From Ailurus styani (Eukaryota > Chordata > Mammalia > Carnivora > Ailuridae), in assembly GCA_002007465.1 (NCBI GenBank), contig LNAC01000065.1:4167939-4231938 (forward strand): 64,000 bases of DNA, written 5' to 3'. A program made the translations under genes and the position numbers. A model generated the notes under the pieces. It was given only the letters and a program-made list of their open reading frames with translations. It did no database searches and was not told where the DNA came from. Numbering within the stretch: the first letter of the stretch is position 1; the number at the start of each line of letters is the position of its first letter. Shown in pieces: positions 1-11,984 of the stretch.

Positions 1-37
1 TATTAGGTTCTCAGTAAATATTTATTATTTTATAATT

Positions 38-221
38 TTTTAAAGATTTTATTTATTTGACAGAGAGAGATTACAAGTAGGCAGAGAGGCAGGCAGAGAG
101 AGAGGAGGAAGCAGGCTCCCCGCAAAGCAGGGAGCCCGACGTGGGACTCGATCCCAAGACCCTGAGATTATGACCCGAGCCAAAGGCAGAGGCTTTAACC
201 CACTGAGCCCCCAGGTGCCCC
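38..221 (-). mobile_element. CAN-SINE (SINEC), mustelid-like subtype
   Basis: On the plus strand this starts with 'taaagattttatttattt' (reverse of the tail), runs through a GA-rich tract (reverse of the CT tract) and ends in 'cactgagcccccaggtgcccc' (reverse of the tRNA-like head). A 9-bp duplication 'ataattttt' lies at 32-40 and again just after the head at about 226-234. It is a non-coding pol III-derived retroposon mobilised in trans by L1 proteins. Confidence 0.95.
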
Positions 222-734
222 TAAAATAATTTTTAATGCTGGAAATGTATTGTAACAGTTATTTCTTCCCAACCCTCTGAGAATTATGAAACCTACTGCA
301 GACAGAGGCTATTCCTTTGATCTAAATTTACTTTTCTGCAAATGTAGGCTTCAGTGTGTGACTAGGATTCCATGCTTAAAATAGATAAAAGGCTTTTCCT
401 GAATATTAAAGAGAGTCTCAGAATATATGAAGAGTTGAGATTCTGGGGCTTCCATGGCAAGAAGACTTGCTGGCATTGCTGTGAAGACATGGTAGGACCT
501 CAGGGCAATGATTCCCCAAAGATTAGTATGTTCACATTATCGTAGAGAAGAGGCAAGACAGAAGATCTAGAGCCACTTGGTCCTGAAGAAACCTTGCAGA
601 CAGAGACACCAGAGTATATCCCAGATTGAAGAAAACAAGGGACTGAGCAGGGACTGGGCATTAGGGAATTAAATTTAATTTCCCACCTGCCAAACAAAAT
701 GAGAAATCTTAGACAAAATTAATTTAAATAAGGC

Positions 735-820
735 AGTTGTTTGGGTTTGGTTTTTGTTTGTTGGGTGGTTTTTTTTTGTCTGTTTGTTTTGGTTTGGTTT
801 TTGTGGGGGTTTTTTTGGCA
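735..820. repeat. T/G-rich low-complexity stretch
   Basis: About 85 bases almost wholly of T and G on this strand, mixing 'ggttt', 'gtttgttt' and T runs. No fixed unit; probably a decayed simple repeat. Confidence 0.8.
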
Positions 821-883
821 CTAGATTTATGGACTGAGATCTATACATCCTAGTTAAGGCTAAAAAACTATTCCAAGAATAGT

Positions 884-932
884 AAAGCTAAATGATAGCA
901 AAATGATAGAAATAGAAAGCTAAATGATAGCA
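884..932 (+). repeat. 17-bp direct repeat
   Basis: The 17-mer 'aaagctaaatgatagca' occurs exactly at 884-900 and 916-932, offset by 32 bases. The bases between also contain 'aaatgatag', so this is a small imperfect tandem duplication. Confidence 0.9.
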
Positions 933-1025
933 CAAGGATACCTCGGTACTGATGATTGGTATATTTCCCATTTCTTCCCATGGTTCCTAGTCATTCTTTC
1001 ATGCCCAGAGTAGATGAGTGTCTTC

Positions 1026-1026
<1 letters not shown>

Positions 1027-1079
<53 letters not shown>
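1027..1079. repeat. (TG)n microsatellite
   Basis: About 26 dinucleotide units, pure from 1031 to 1079 with one C interruption near the start ('gtgcgtgtg'). A tract this long and pure is likely length-polymorphic. It creates a cysteine/valine-rich spurious reading frame at 956-1174. Confidence 0.97.
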
Positions 1080-1081
<2 letters not shown>

Positions 1082-3467
1082 ATCCTAATGCTCTTCATGT
1101 CAGTGTGTGCCTATAATGCTATTTGTTATCTGGCAAACTCCTTAACCTATGGACTTCAGATTCTATTTCCATAGCTCCGGGTGTAAGTCAAATGCTTCAC
1201 TTAGTTTCTCACAGCACTTTGATTATATTGAAATCTTTTACTTCCTTAACTCCTGAACTATAATCATCTTTTTTGTAATCATCTTTATGGTAATAATTGT
1301 GCTTTTGTTATTTGCTTCCGTGGTGCTTGAAACACAGATACTTGGTGATGTTACTGAGATCTTTCAGTTGTAAGTACCTTGAAATGTACTGTTCTTTAAA
1401 ATAAGCACGAACACATATTTTAGCAGACAATCAAATAAAAGAGAAGTAGCTTGCTAAGGAAATACGGTGGCAGTCTGCATTCTAGTCCATGTACATCTGC
1501 ATTCTAAACTCGTGCACCTTCTTCTCACTGCCTTTTGACATGTGAGATGTCTTAACAATCCAATTCCTATGTTACAAAGAGTATTTATTTAAAAATCATA
1601 CCACTTTTAGAACATAGAGGATGTAGTGGTGGGAAACTGGGGTAATTCATGCAGTGAAAGTCTGGGAATGAACCAGGAGATGCAGAGACTCCAAGAGCTG
1701 GAGAAGCCTAGAGGCCACTTATTGCCAACACAGCCTCTTTCAACCTCAGATTTTTTTAGTCCTGTTTTCAGCCTCCCAAACTGGCATGCTTTGTGTTTGT
1801 GTATGTGTAGATCTCTAACCAAAGGGGTTTTACAAAATATCCCAGGGAAAGATTCTGATCACAAGGCAGCACTGGCCCAGAGTGGAAAGATACGATGGTA
1901 GCACAGTCTCAGCTACTCACCTAACCTGCGAGCAGGGTCAGAGGCTGTGGAACTGGAACTCTCCACATGGTGGGGGGATGGGGGTGACAGAGAAGGGGGA
2001 GAAAACCAGTTCCCCAAACGAAATGAGGTGTCATTATTAGAAGAAGGAATAAAAGATGTTGGACAGATTAAAACAACATGATACATTCCCCTAGATATCA
2101 AAATGTAATATCCCGAAATACTTCTAGAGGTCCCAGGACCAAGACGTATTAAATAAGTTTAATTTAGAATTTCTTTCACAGTAATCTGCCTTTAGAATAA
2201 ATTGAACTGCCTCCAATCAAGAGAAAGATTTAAAAGGATTATCTTATTCATTGTTTCTCAAATCCTGTCTTTATATGGAAGTTTAGGGGGAACTGGAATG
2301 ACTCCCAGTGAGAACAACTCTTATTGAGTTATTCTACTTCTAAATCCAAAAATTACTTTGGAAATAGACCTGAATAGAATACTGTAGTCCTCCAGTGGAA
2401 CACCCCTAACAGGGTAATTATAACACCTCCTGAGGCTCCCAGGAACCAAATGCAGTGAAGCAGTTACTTGAGCATCTAGTTCTTCTCTACTTCTTTCTAA
2501 TGGAAAACGGTTAGCTGGGCAGCGATAATGCACCTTTCCCAATAGACCGGTTTTCATTTCTAAAGCCAGTCTTTCCCATTTGGAACGATGTCTGAAGGCA
2601 AACACTTTAAACAATGATATGCTCTTCTCAGGTCAGGATCCCTTAGTGATCTGTGTTTACTAATGTAATTCAAATGATCTCAAAGGTATTTAAGTGAACC
2701 TGAGAAAAGCAAAGGGCATTTCTCATCTGCACCCTTTATTTCACTCCTGAAACAAACATGGCAGACTCAATGCATTATTTGCTAAAATGGCTGTTTTCTA
2801 ATTTGAAATAAATAGATGCTGGCTTGTGGCAAAAATACCAGTGAAAATGTTACTTTGAAATCGCTGTAGGAAGTGATGAACACTGATAACAGGGTGTAGA
2901 CCCAGTAGAAATGGAAAGGAAGATTCAGTCTAATCATTTATAAAAGCAATATGGATGTTTCTACAAAATCGTCTAATGAAAAAGAGCATGTCATAAATGC
3001 ATATATTGGTATGAAAAAAAGTAATTGAAGAGCTGCTGAGATTCTAAAGTGGAGGATATTTAAAAAGAAAATATGAATAACTATAAAATACAATGCTAGG
3101 GAGAATACTCACCCTATCAACGAATATCACGTAACAGAGTTCTTCATTGATAAATGTAAATGGTTGACCAAGATCAACCAGAGAGAAGAAAAACAACAAC
3201 ACAAAAAACATGGACTCAAGTGGACAAACTGAACACAGAAATCAGAATATCAGTCAAATGATCAACCAAGTATGAGAGTAAAATAAACTTGATTTGGACA
3301 TGCACAAAGCTCAGACATTGTGCCTCTCACAGGCCTTTCTGTATATTTACTTACGAGGTATTACAGCAGTTTTAAAGAGTCCATGACATCCAAGAAACAG
3401 CCTAACACAGAAAAACAAAAGTAAGGGTAATTCTAAGATGAAAAGTGATTGGTTTAAATTAAAATCA
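1080..3467. other. Unique DNA, no gene or family repeat recognised
   Basis: Mixed A+T-rich sequence. The best open frames (1626-1901 plus, 91 codons; 2321-2614 minus, 97 codons) match no family I know and have no start context or splice support. I see no SINE, L1 or tandem repeat here. Confidence 0.5.
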
Positions 3468-3480
3468 AAATTCGTTGGAC

Positions 3481-3658
3481 AGGGGTGCCTGGGTTGTTCA
3501 GTCAGTTAACTGTCTGACTCTTGATTTGGGCTCAGGTCATGATCTCAGGTTCGTGAGATTGAACCCTGTGTCAGATTCCACGCTGGGCATGGAGCCTATT
3601 TAAGATTCTCTCTCCCCTCTGCCCACCCCTTTCCCCTCTCTCTCCAAAAGAAAAAAAG
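3481..3658 (+). mobile_element. CAN-SINE, diverged copy with target-site duplication
   Basis: The head 'ggggtgcctgggttgttcag' is followed by 'ggctcaggtcatgatctcagg', a CT-rich tract and an A-rich tail. Flanking repeats 'aaattcgttggac' (3468-3480) and 'aaattctttagac' (3659-3671) agree at 11 of 13 positions. Divergence in the head and tail suggests an older insertion than the consensus-like copies. Confidence 0.93.
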
Positions 3659-3704
3659 AAATTCTTTAGACTTTCAGAAAAATGCCTTTTAAAAATGGTT
3701 TCTT

Positions 3705-3918
3705 GGGGCATCTGGGTGGCTTAGTCAGTTAAGCATCTGCCTTCAGCTCAGATCACGATCCCAAGGTCCTAGAGTCTAGTCCTGTGTCGGGCTCCCTGCT
3801 CAGTGGGCAGCCTGCTTTTCCTCTCCTCCCTGCTCATGCTCTCTCTTGCTATATCTGTTGCTATCTCTGTCTCTGTCTCTCTCTCAAATAAATAAATAAA
3901 TAAAATCTTTAAAAAAAA
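3705..3918 (+). mobile_element. CAN-SINE
   Basis: Head 'ggggcatctgggtggcttag', then 'gtcagttaagcatctgcc', a CT-rich tract and tail 'aaataaataaataaataaaa'. The subtype is 'cagttaagcatctgcc', not 'gggttaaagcc', so it is probably an older caniform subfamily. It lies only 47 bases after the previous SINE, same strand. An imperfect duplication of 'aaaaatggttt' flanks it. Confidence 0.93.
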
Positions 3919-6011
3919 TGTTTTTTATAACAAATACATGATTAAGTAGCTTAGAGGGCCTTAGGCATAAAGTGAAGATCTCTATTAAGAGAATATACAA
4001 TAAAATAAGCAAGCAAATGTATTAATAAAGAATATGTAAAATAAATAAACCCAATATCCTTCCTCCCTGTCTTTCCCTTCTTTTAGAAGTCCACATGTTC
4101 TCTAAAAATATTTGAGTAAAGAAATAGACATTTATGTGTGCTATATACAAATATAAGGGTTGCAATAGAGTAAGAAATAAAAATAAATATGAATTTATAT
4201 AGTTAGCAAATATTTAGAAGTATAGGAGGGAAGGATGGAACTCTGTTAACTTTTATGGGAGGATAGATCATGTTTAATATTGACAGATTAACAAATAGAT
4301 GTACACAGGCAACATTTATACTTCTTGAGATAATTATCTCAAGTCCTAGAAACAGACTATTTGAAAGTGTCTCTGGGTGGAAGGTAGTAAACTTTCATTT
4401 TCATGTTATATCCTTCAGGACTGACTGGACTTTATGATCCAGGACGTGCATTACTCTTACAGATAAAACAAATTTAAAATAGCAAAATGAAGTTATATCC
4501 ATAAAGCATCATTGAGAAAATTATTATGAAACTGAAGAGAAGATTAGCACATGATTGCTTTTTACTACTGCTCATGTTTATTAACAACAGGGCTCCTGGC
4601 CTAATGCTTGCAAATTCTCACCAACTGTCATCACCCATTGTTGTGCTAATGTATAAAACAACTGTTTTGCCCTTTCCATAGCTTTTCTTGTATGAGTCTG
4701 GTCAAGCTCTAGGCCACCATCTCTTTAGAAGTAGTGATGAGCTGTGGGAAGAAACCACTGACCTCCAGATGACAGCTCTCTTTATGATTCTTACTGCCTT
4801 AAAACATTCCTAGTAAAGAAGATACGCCTGTTCTGGTGGATCTAAAAATCAATGATGGCATCCTATAGATTTCTTTATCATGAATACATTAGGTATGATA
4901 CATAGAAGGACCAGACAGAAGCTTGCATTAACATTCAGAGATAGGTTTCCCCACCACTCATTCCATCCTGTAGGAGACATTCTTTTTTTCCTCTATGAAG
5001 AAGGCTAAGAATTGGTTAGATCAGCCAGCTTCTCCTTTTCCCAGGAGATAAAAGGAAGGGGAAATAAATTGCAGCTGGACTATTTCTACATCAAAGAGAG
5101 TATGGGGAGAGTTCTTAAAGAATTTTGTTATGATTATCTTTGCTTGGGAAAAAGGGAAATAAGACTCACGACAAAGCTGAAAAATTGGTTTGTAAAGCAC
5201 ACTCTTCGGAATGAAAGATGTAGAAGAAATTTTATATATATGAATATACACACATACTTATTTCCTGCTGGCATTTCAGAGTTCCATACTTGCCTTCAGA
5301 AAACAGTTGAATTAATAATAACAACACAAACGTTCCTGCTTGTGATGAAATTGACGTAGAAATGGTAAAACAGGAATGCTGATGTAAGTATCGTAAGGAG
5401 ATGGACTCTTGTGCATTGACCTCCACTAGTGAAAGTGACCTAAGTGAGGTCCATTGTATGAGTAGAACCTGGTAACAGGCTGGAACTGCTGCTGTGTACA
5501 TTCTATTCATCCAAGCAGTGCTAACTCCAGACCCAATCTGATGGTTTCCTCCCTGAAACTGAAGTAGCTCTGCGGTGGTTAAGCCCGGTTTCAAGGAAGT
5601 TACTAACTATCCTCATTCATCTTAAGCAAACACACTTGTACTGATAAAGCGTATGGTGTCTTGGGTTCCAGGATGATTTTTGTTTTGGGGTTGGTTTGTT
5701 TTTTGGTAAGAGAGGGTTGGGGCAGTAGAGTGGTGGATCTCTATTTTCTATAAAGTCGTTCACCACTTTGCTCTCCCATTCCACTCCTGGTAGTGTTTTG
5801 TTTCAACACCTTGAGTATAATGAATACTCAATTTGATCAAGCCAAAAGTCCTCACCGTGGAGTTTCAGGATAAGTGGCTATCCCTTTTCCATCGGAGGTG
5901 CCATTCAGAGCCAAGGTGAGAAATCAGATTCGGGAAGCAGCAAAAAGAGGATTGCCATGTATGATGTTGGTGAACCAGGTGTTGATCTTACTGAATACAT
6001 CAGAGGTATTC
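3919..6011. other. Unique A+T-rich DNA
   Basis: No gene found. The 115-codon plus frame (5012-5359) and 120-codon minus frame (5232-5594) are unrecognised and overlap on opposite strands. The 4560-4830 part contains 'tgtataaaacaactg' in a slightly G+C-richer setting and could be a decayed LTR, but I cannot assign it. Confidence 0.45.
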
Positions 6012-6195
6012 TAAAGATTTTTTTTTTTTATGTGACAGAGAGAGAGAGAGATCACAGGTAGGCAGAGAGGCAAGCAGAGAGACAGGGGTTCTCTCTCTCA
6101 GCAGAGAGCCCAATGTGGAGCTCGATCCCAGGATCCTGAGATCTTGACCTGACCTGAAGGCAGAGGCTTAACCCACTGAGCCACCCAGGTGCCCC
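6012..6195 (-). mobile_element. CAN-SINE
   Basis: 'aaagatttttttttttta' then GA-rich sequence, ending with 'acccactgagccacccaggtgcccc'-type head sequence in reverse. The GA tract is interrupted by 'ggggttctctctctcagc', which suggests rearrangement in the CT tract. Confidence 0.93.
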
Positions 6196-6196
6196 A

Positions 6197-6224
6197 ATAA
6201 GTAAGTAAGTAAATAAATAAATAA
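6197..6224. repeat. (TAAG/TAAA)n short tandem repeat
   Basis: Three 'taag' units followed by 'taaa' units, directly abutting the head end of the preceding SINE. This is the side where no tail-derived tetranucleotide is expected. Confidence 0.8.
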
Positions 6225-8981
6225 TCCAAAATAAAAAGTTTAAATCTTAGCAGTTTATAGGTTTTTTTTTAAACACATAAGAAACCTGATGAGAATGACT
6301 TGTTTAATATTTATAATCGTATTTTAGTTTTAAAAGACTGCCACCATATTTTTAAAAAACAGTTACACTATTTGCCAATGAGCAATATAAAAATATCTAA
6401 TCCTTCTAGTATCTGTGGAAGTTCACATAGATAGTACCTTCTAATATGTAGTATCAAACTGCAATTGTATAATTTCATGGTGATTTATTTATAAAAATGT
6501 ATTTTATCATCTAAATCCTCATTCAGTGGCAATTATGAGGCACTGGGATACTATATAAAAAGCCTTCAGGTCATTCTGTATCGGAAAGCTATAGGTAACT
6601 GCCAATAATAAAAATTGTTATTTGTGCAAATTATGAGTTAAGTTGTCAAAGAGATTTGTGAATTCTTACGAAAGAAATCATTCTTCTTAAATGATTTTAA
6701 GTGCAAGTGACTTCTATTTTTATGAGGCATTAGCTCAGAAAATCAAACTGCCATTTAATTTTGCTCTGGTGAGCCTATTGTCTTCATTTCATGTCCTTCT
6801 TGGGATACATTTTTCTCTGGAATTTTGAAGATTTATTCATGAAGTCCCATTAGCATTAATAGGGGTTGTATAACTCTATCCCCTACATAGCCACTGGTAA
6901 ATGAAATCCCTTTGGCATAATTTTCAGGCATTTAAATGAGTCTTGGGCTTTATAAAATACAATTATGGTGCAATGTTACTAATGTAAATACCGAGAAGGT
7001 GTGGGAGAGGGAATTAAAGGTGCCCTTTGTAATGACACATGAGAGGCCACACTTTCTCAAATTGAAAGACACAATTGAGAGAACTTGTCGCATTATCTAT
7101 CTGATCATCACTAGTTTGGGGAATAGTGCTGCCTCTCATGGAATTAATAAATATTAAATCCCAAATCTGACTTAACCATCAGATCACATAGCTTTTTTCT
7201 TTTCTTTTTACTACTGGAAACAATGGCAAAAATTTTTATAGCTGGTGTTTAACTTTTTAATGTGCAGGTATACTGTTTATGGTTTCCCTTGCTTGCAAAA
7301 GACTGTAATTAGTTACAGATTTGTTAAATTTGACTAGTGTGTGTTACAAGAGTTACATAATTTCCAGTGAGAAGGTCACAGATAACAATAAGCCTTTTCA
7401 TAGTGCTAAAAAACGTCACACTCTTAAGATACCAAGGCAGTGAAGTGTTTTCTGTACTGAAAACATCTGCTAGTGGCCTAATATAAGGTAAAGTTGTGTT
7501 TCTTGCCTTGTAAATAAGTGCACTGCATATTATGAATGAAATACAGATATTTCAGGAAATCTTACCTTTCACAAATTTTATCCCCATCTCATGTCCCTAT
7601 TCCTTTAATACCACTATTAGTAATTCGTCTCTTTGTATCTCCAAGGAATTTTAAAAATATCTTCTGGAGCTCTTTATAAAAATGAGCCAGGAGCAACGTA
7701 CTGTTAACTTACAAGTCAGGTAGGAGTAACATGTTATAACAGTTCAGTGAGATTTCCACCCAGCAAGCCAACCAAGAATCTGTATTTGTTTGCATGGAAC
7801 AAGTTGCAGACTGGGAGATATGAGATCATAGAATCACAGGAATGGGGAAGGTACTAGAAGGGGTAGAGGGAACATCTCTGGCTACTACTTCACACTGAGT
7901 TTAAAACCAGTTCTGCTCTCGGTAGCGGCTGAAGGTTACAATTACAACCCGATTTCACTGATTCAGTTCAGTAATTGCTTTATAGTACTGGGCTATGAGG
8001 GATGGATTTTGGATTCAGACAGACCTAGAGTAGTGTCCTTTATCTTTACATAAATAAATGAAACCTTCTGAACCTCATTGTCCTGATCTGATCATTGCTG
8101 ATAGTTATTAACATTGAAGAAGACAATGAATGAGGTGGCAACTAGTTTTTGACCTTTGGCATGTAGTAATGTTCCTTTTGCTTCAAGACAGAGGGTCTCT
8201 GGAACTGGTAGCCACCATTATCAGCAGTGAGATCTTGTTCTTGTATTATAACTATAGATTCAAGAGGAAAGGTAGTCTTACTCTGGACACATACTATGTT
8301 TGAACACCTGTTCCTTAAACTCAGTTTCATCTCATGAATAAATGATTATATGTATTTTGGTATTTAATGAAAAACCTCAGTTGTTGTGGTATCCTTCCCA
8401 TATGTCCTGCTCCACCTGCCCTGGTGGTTATCACTGTGCTGCTTTACCCAGAGCAGCTGTCCAAGATCATGATATTTTGGAATGAAGTTTGAGTCACAGA
8501 CATCAGTAGAAGTACACTAGAACAGGCCCAGAGTGGTATGCGAACTGTGCTTAAAATGCTGCACAATGATATCATGTAACTTGGTTTCAGATCAGGTAAG
8601 CTTAATTACATTTCAAATGAAAAAGCCTGAATTTCTGTTAGAGTTATGGTCTCATGTTTATTTTCTCCACTCTGCTCTTCTGAAACCCATGATGTTTAGA
8701 GAAAGCTAAACTGTCAGCTTTTAGAAGATGAACTGGAGGGTGGAGGTATTTGTTTCAACAAATAGGTATTGAATTCTTATTATTTTTCAGAACAAATACA
8801 AGATCTTTGTGTACATTTAATCAGAACAAGTGATGTTTAAGTTGTTTTTAGAGTCCATTGATTCTAAGAAACATTCTGTGGGTCACACAGGTAACATGGG
8901 GAAGAACCAAGATATAGTCAAAGTTCCATTAGGCTTTTTCCTGGAAATACGTTAATCTCTGCTGAGTCCACTAGCAGAAAG
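6225..8981. other. Unique A+T-rich DNA including a candidate conserved block
   Basis: No gene recognised. About 6580-7180 is non-repetitive and rich in TAAT and GATA-like words ('agcattaataggggttg', 'cattatctatctgatcatc'); see findings. 7985-8110 looks like a worn MIR. A 73-codon plus frame (6936-7157) lies inside the candidate block but has no recognisable protein features. Confidence 0.45.
7985..8110 (+). mobile_element. Possible MIR fragment
   Basis: 'ggattttggattcagacagacctag' followed by 'gaaccttctgaacctcattgtc' parallels the MIR core order (GGATTCAGACAGACCTGGGTTC ... TGAACCTCAGTTTCC). Diverged; low confidence. Confidence 0.4.
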
Positions 8982-8982
8982 C

Positions 8983-9039
<57 letters not shown>
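8983..9039. repeat. (CA)n microsatellite
   Basis: About 28 pure CA units from 8985 to 9039. Long enough to expect length variation among individuals. Confidence 0.98.
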
Positions 9040-9041
<2 letters not shown>

Positions 9042-9478
9042 ACTAACCAACATATGGGAACTTTAGTCACTCAGGATTTGATTATTAGGGCTGGCGCAAT
9101 TTTACCAATGACATGACCCACACCATTCAAAGAAAAGACACCCTCTCTAGGATCCATCCTCAAACCAAAGTTAACTTGCTTCTAATACCATGAAGGTTTG
9201 CAGGTTGTGGTGTCCCCACCTCAGAGACAGACTGAAAGGATTTGAATTGCATAAATGCTTAAAATTAATTATCTTGTCAAATCTCTTCATGTCAGTAATA
9301 TGAGTGCAAGGGATTCTCCCATTTATTTTCTTTTTAACTCTTTATGTTCCAATTTGTGATTATGAAAGTCCTCATGAATTACTGTGATATTTCAACAGTT
9401 GTGTATGATGCCTGGGGAAACATTCCAATATGAAACAATTCAAATCACTCTTAAATTTGCATTTATGTAATTCTAAAC
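9040..9478. other. Unique DNA
   Basis: Non-repetitive A+T-rich sequence between the CA repeat and the hAT-like element. No gene or motif recognised. Confidence 0.5.
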
Positions 9479-9698
9479 CAGGGTTCAGCAAACTATGGCC
9501 CACAGGCAAAATCTGGTCTTCTGTCTATGCCTGGAAGTAGTTTCTTTTGGTGACATAGCCATTCTCATTCATTTATGTACCATCCTTGTGACTTTTATGT
9601 TATAGTGACAGAGCTGAGTAGCTGTAACAGAGTTGTATGGCCCTAAACCTAAAATATTTACTGCGTGTTTTTTTATGGAAAATGTTTGGCAGCCCCCG
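9479..9698 (-). mobile_element. Non-autonomous hAT-Charlie-type DNA transposon (MER family)
   Basis: Begins 'cagggttcagcaaactatgg' and ends 'aatgtttggcagccccc', giving inverted ends CAGGGTTCAGCAAAC / GGGGCTGCCAAAC. The interior has 'gacagagctgagtagctg' and 'cctaaaatatttactgcgtg', matching a common mammalian MER element. I do not name the subfamily. The strand is given relative to the usual consensus ('...GTAAATATTTTAGG...'). An 8-bp target duplication is not evident. Confidence 0.8.
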
Positions 9699-11604
9699 AA
9701 TGTACATAAAGAGTATTTCTGATTTTTTTATTGGCAACTAGATATACAATTAATGTTAGAATCACAGATAGTTTAATCTTTCTGAAATAATTATATTTAA
9801 TCTAGTCTTAGTTACATGAAATTAAACTTCAGATAATTTTACTTTTTATTTTCTTCACTTGTAATTCCTATATTGCCTATGAAATCAAATAGAAATTTTG
9901 AATATTTTAGAAGAAAATATTTTAAACATTAAGAATAATTTTGACTTTTTAAAATTTTTAAATTAGCTATATTAATTTTTTATTAAAATACATTCAGATT
10001 TTTTTTACCCTTTGAATACAGTTACATTTTATATTCAATACTTTAATTCACCAAGAATGAGTACAAGTACAGTTAGAAATTTAAAAAAAGAAGCAAGTAA
10101 AGCTCAGGAAAGAGTAAAAGGTGAAAGGAAAAATAGAAATTTTGACATTATGATGATATATTTTATCAAGATAGGAGGTAGAGCATAATTATTAAGGAGT
10201 TTGTTGGCTTAATTGGTAACTTTGTTTATTTAGGTCTCCAGTATGTGGGCCTTCACCTGTGCTCTTGTCCAATAAATACCCTATAAATGTCTGCAAGGAG
10301 CCTGATCAGTCTGAAGCTGAACAGGAACCAGCTGCTTTGGGGGATCTGGATCTGGATAAGTCACCCTAAATTTCGTTAGCTTCTCTGTCTACTAAAAAGT
10401 GAACCAACCCTAATCCTGGCAGGCTTGTTGATCAAAGGCAGAGAATCTCTCAGGTTCTCATTAACAGTCATACTTGACATTTGGAGCTATCGTCAAAGAT
10501 ATGATTGGTCCCTAATACTTCATAGTTTCCTTGTTTCCCCATAATTATGCACCTGCTATTTGGGTAGAGACACTGTTATTTTTAGTAACTAGAATTTGTA
10601 CAGCCTTTCTGACAGAAGTGTTAACTTGTGATTGAAAAATCATGTTTTCTAAGAAAATATACAATACAATAAAACATTTAAATTAATGTACCTTGTTTTT
10701 TAGGAACGCTCTAAAAAGCATGTGCAACAATTTTCTCCAGTAAATGAAATTATACTTCTGTCTATTCATTTCAGCCTTAGGAGGAAATGACTGGATTCAG
10801 TTTAACCAAGTATAGATGGTGAAATTAAAATACAGGCCATAGTTATTTGCAAAATTCACTCAATTAAGGGAGGGACACATTGGAAAGCACATCAACAAGA
10901 TAGGCAGTCATGCTTCAGAAGTGAAACAGAGGTAAGAGAGATCCTTGTGATTTCTGGTATGAAGGGCTACACCTTAGGTAGATGACACTGTGAACCAAGA
11001 AAAAGCAAATAGTTTGGAAATTGCTGCAGCTCACCTTCAAGCCTGAACTTGCAGGTGAACTTCCTCATTATAACCCAGAGTGGGGCAGTCGAGTTTATTT
11101 ACTTAATTAACATTTCTTCCTAGCAATGCTGGTTACAACTAATCTGAAATAAACCTTAAAGTGTAGGCTTCCAACAAGGACATTTAAGAACTACGTGTGC
11201 ACACGCTCTCTGGTGTACTTTGAACAACTCCATTAAACTATAAACTTTTCTTAAAGACTTTCTGGAATCTTCTCCATTGGATAATTTATCTGCTTCTACC
11301 TCTAGCCAGGCTCTGAAGCTTTATACTGATCTAACTCAATCAAAATACACACAGCCCTTTCACTTTAGGGATATGATATCCTCCTTGTCTAAGCAAGTGC
11401 TTCAAGGCTGTCTCAAGTGCTCGTAAAGGCTGTTTGTGTCCTCAGCGCAAGGCACACTGAGTCTAACTCATAAACTAAAACATGGGTTGTTTCCCGTTTG
11501 TGTCTGATGGCTTTTTTTGTCCAAACATGATAAAGACCAAAGAAGTTCCACCTGTGTATTTCCACTTTCTGCTTGATATCTCTGAGGCTCAAAAATATTT
11601 AAAA
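9699..11604. other. Unique A+T-rich DNA
   Basis: Strongly A+T-rich to about 10.2 kb, then more mixed. No gene, SINE or L1 seen. Confidence 0.5.
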
Positions 11605-11803
11605 TGGGAGGCGTCTGGGTGGTTCTCTTAAACATCTGCTTTAGGCTCAGGTCACCATCCCAGCATCCTCGGATCAAGCGGGAGCCCCACATCTGGCTCC
11701 CTGCACAGCGGGGAGTCTGCTTCTCCCTCTCCCTCTCTCTCCGTCTGCCACTTGCCCTGCTTGTGCTTTCTCTCTTTGTCAAATAAATAAGCAATCTTTA
11801 AAC
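11605..11803 (+). mobile_element. CAN-SINE, diverged
   Basis: Head 'gggaggcgtctgggtggttc', then 'taaacatctgctttaggc', 'ggctccctgcacagcgggga', a CT-rich tract and 'gtcaaataaataagcaatc'. The central 'tcagttggttaag' section is shortened. It produces spurious frames on both strands. Confidence 0.92.
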
Positions 11804-11984
11804 AATTTTTTTAGATGAACTTGGCAATCCCTTCTTATTTCACTATCTTCTATATTTAATCGGTCTGTTTACTAGTTTCTACTTTCACTTTAATTCAGTA
11901 AACTTTCATTGTTCAATGTAAACTCCACTTTGTCCCCTCTTTTCATCTCTGTTGTCTTGAACTTGTTTAGCCAAAGTTAGCATC

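Larger units (their letters stand above)
222..1026. other. Unique A+T-rich DNA, no gene seen
   Basis: No gene or family repeat is recognised. It holds a T/G-only low-complexity stretch (735-820) and an imperfect short tandem duplication (884-932), both listed separately. A 65-codon minus-strand frame (500-697) has no recognisable motif. Confidence 0.6.

Noticed and set aside
956..1174. Open frame rich in Cys-Val
   Set aside because: It is the (TG)n microsatellite read through.
2321..2614. 97-codon minus-strand frame
   Set aside because: Looks more protein-like than most, with few low-complexity runs, but I recognise no family, there is no splice or promoter context and length is within chance expectation for 64 kb.
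5820..5940. Possible small exon with a good splice-donor match ('ccaaggtgagaa')
   Set aside because: Isolated donor-like matches are frequent; no convincing acceptor or conserved reading frame upstream.
6936..7157. 73-codon plus frame in a conserved-looking block
   Set aside because: No known motif; the block looks regulatory. Would need a coding-substitution test.
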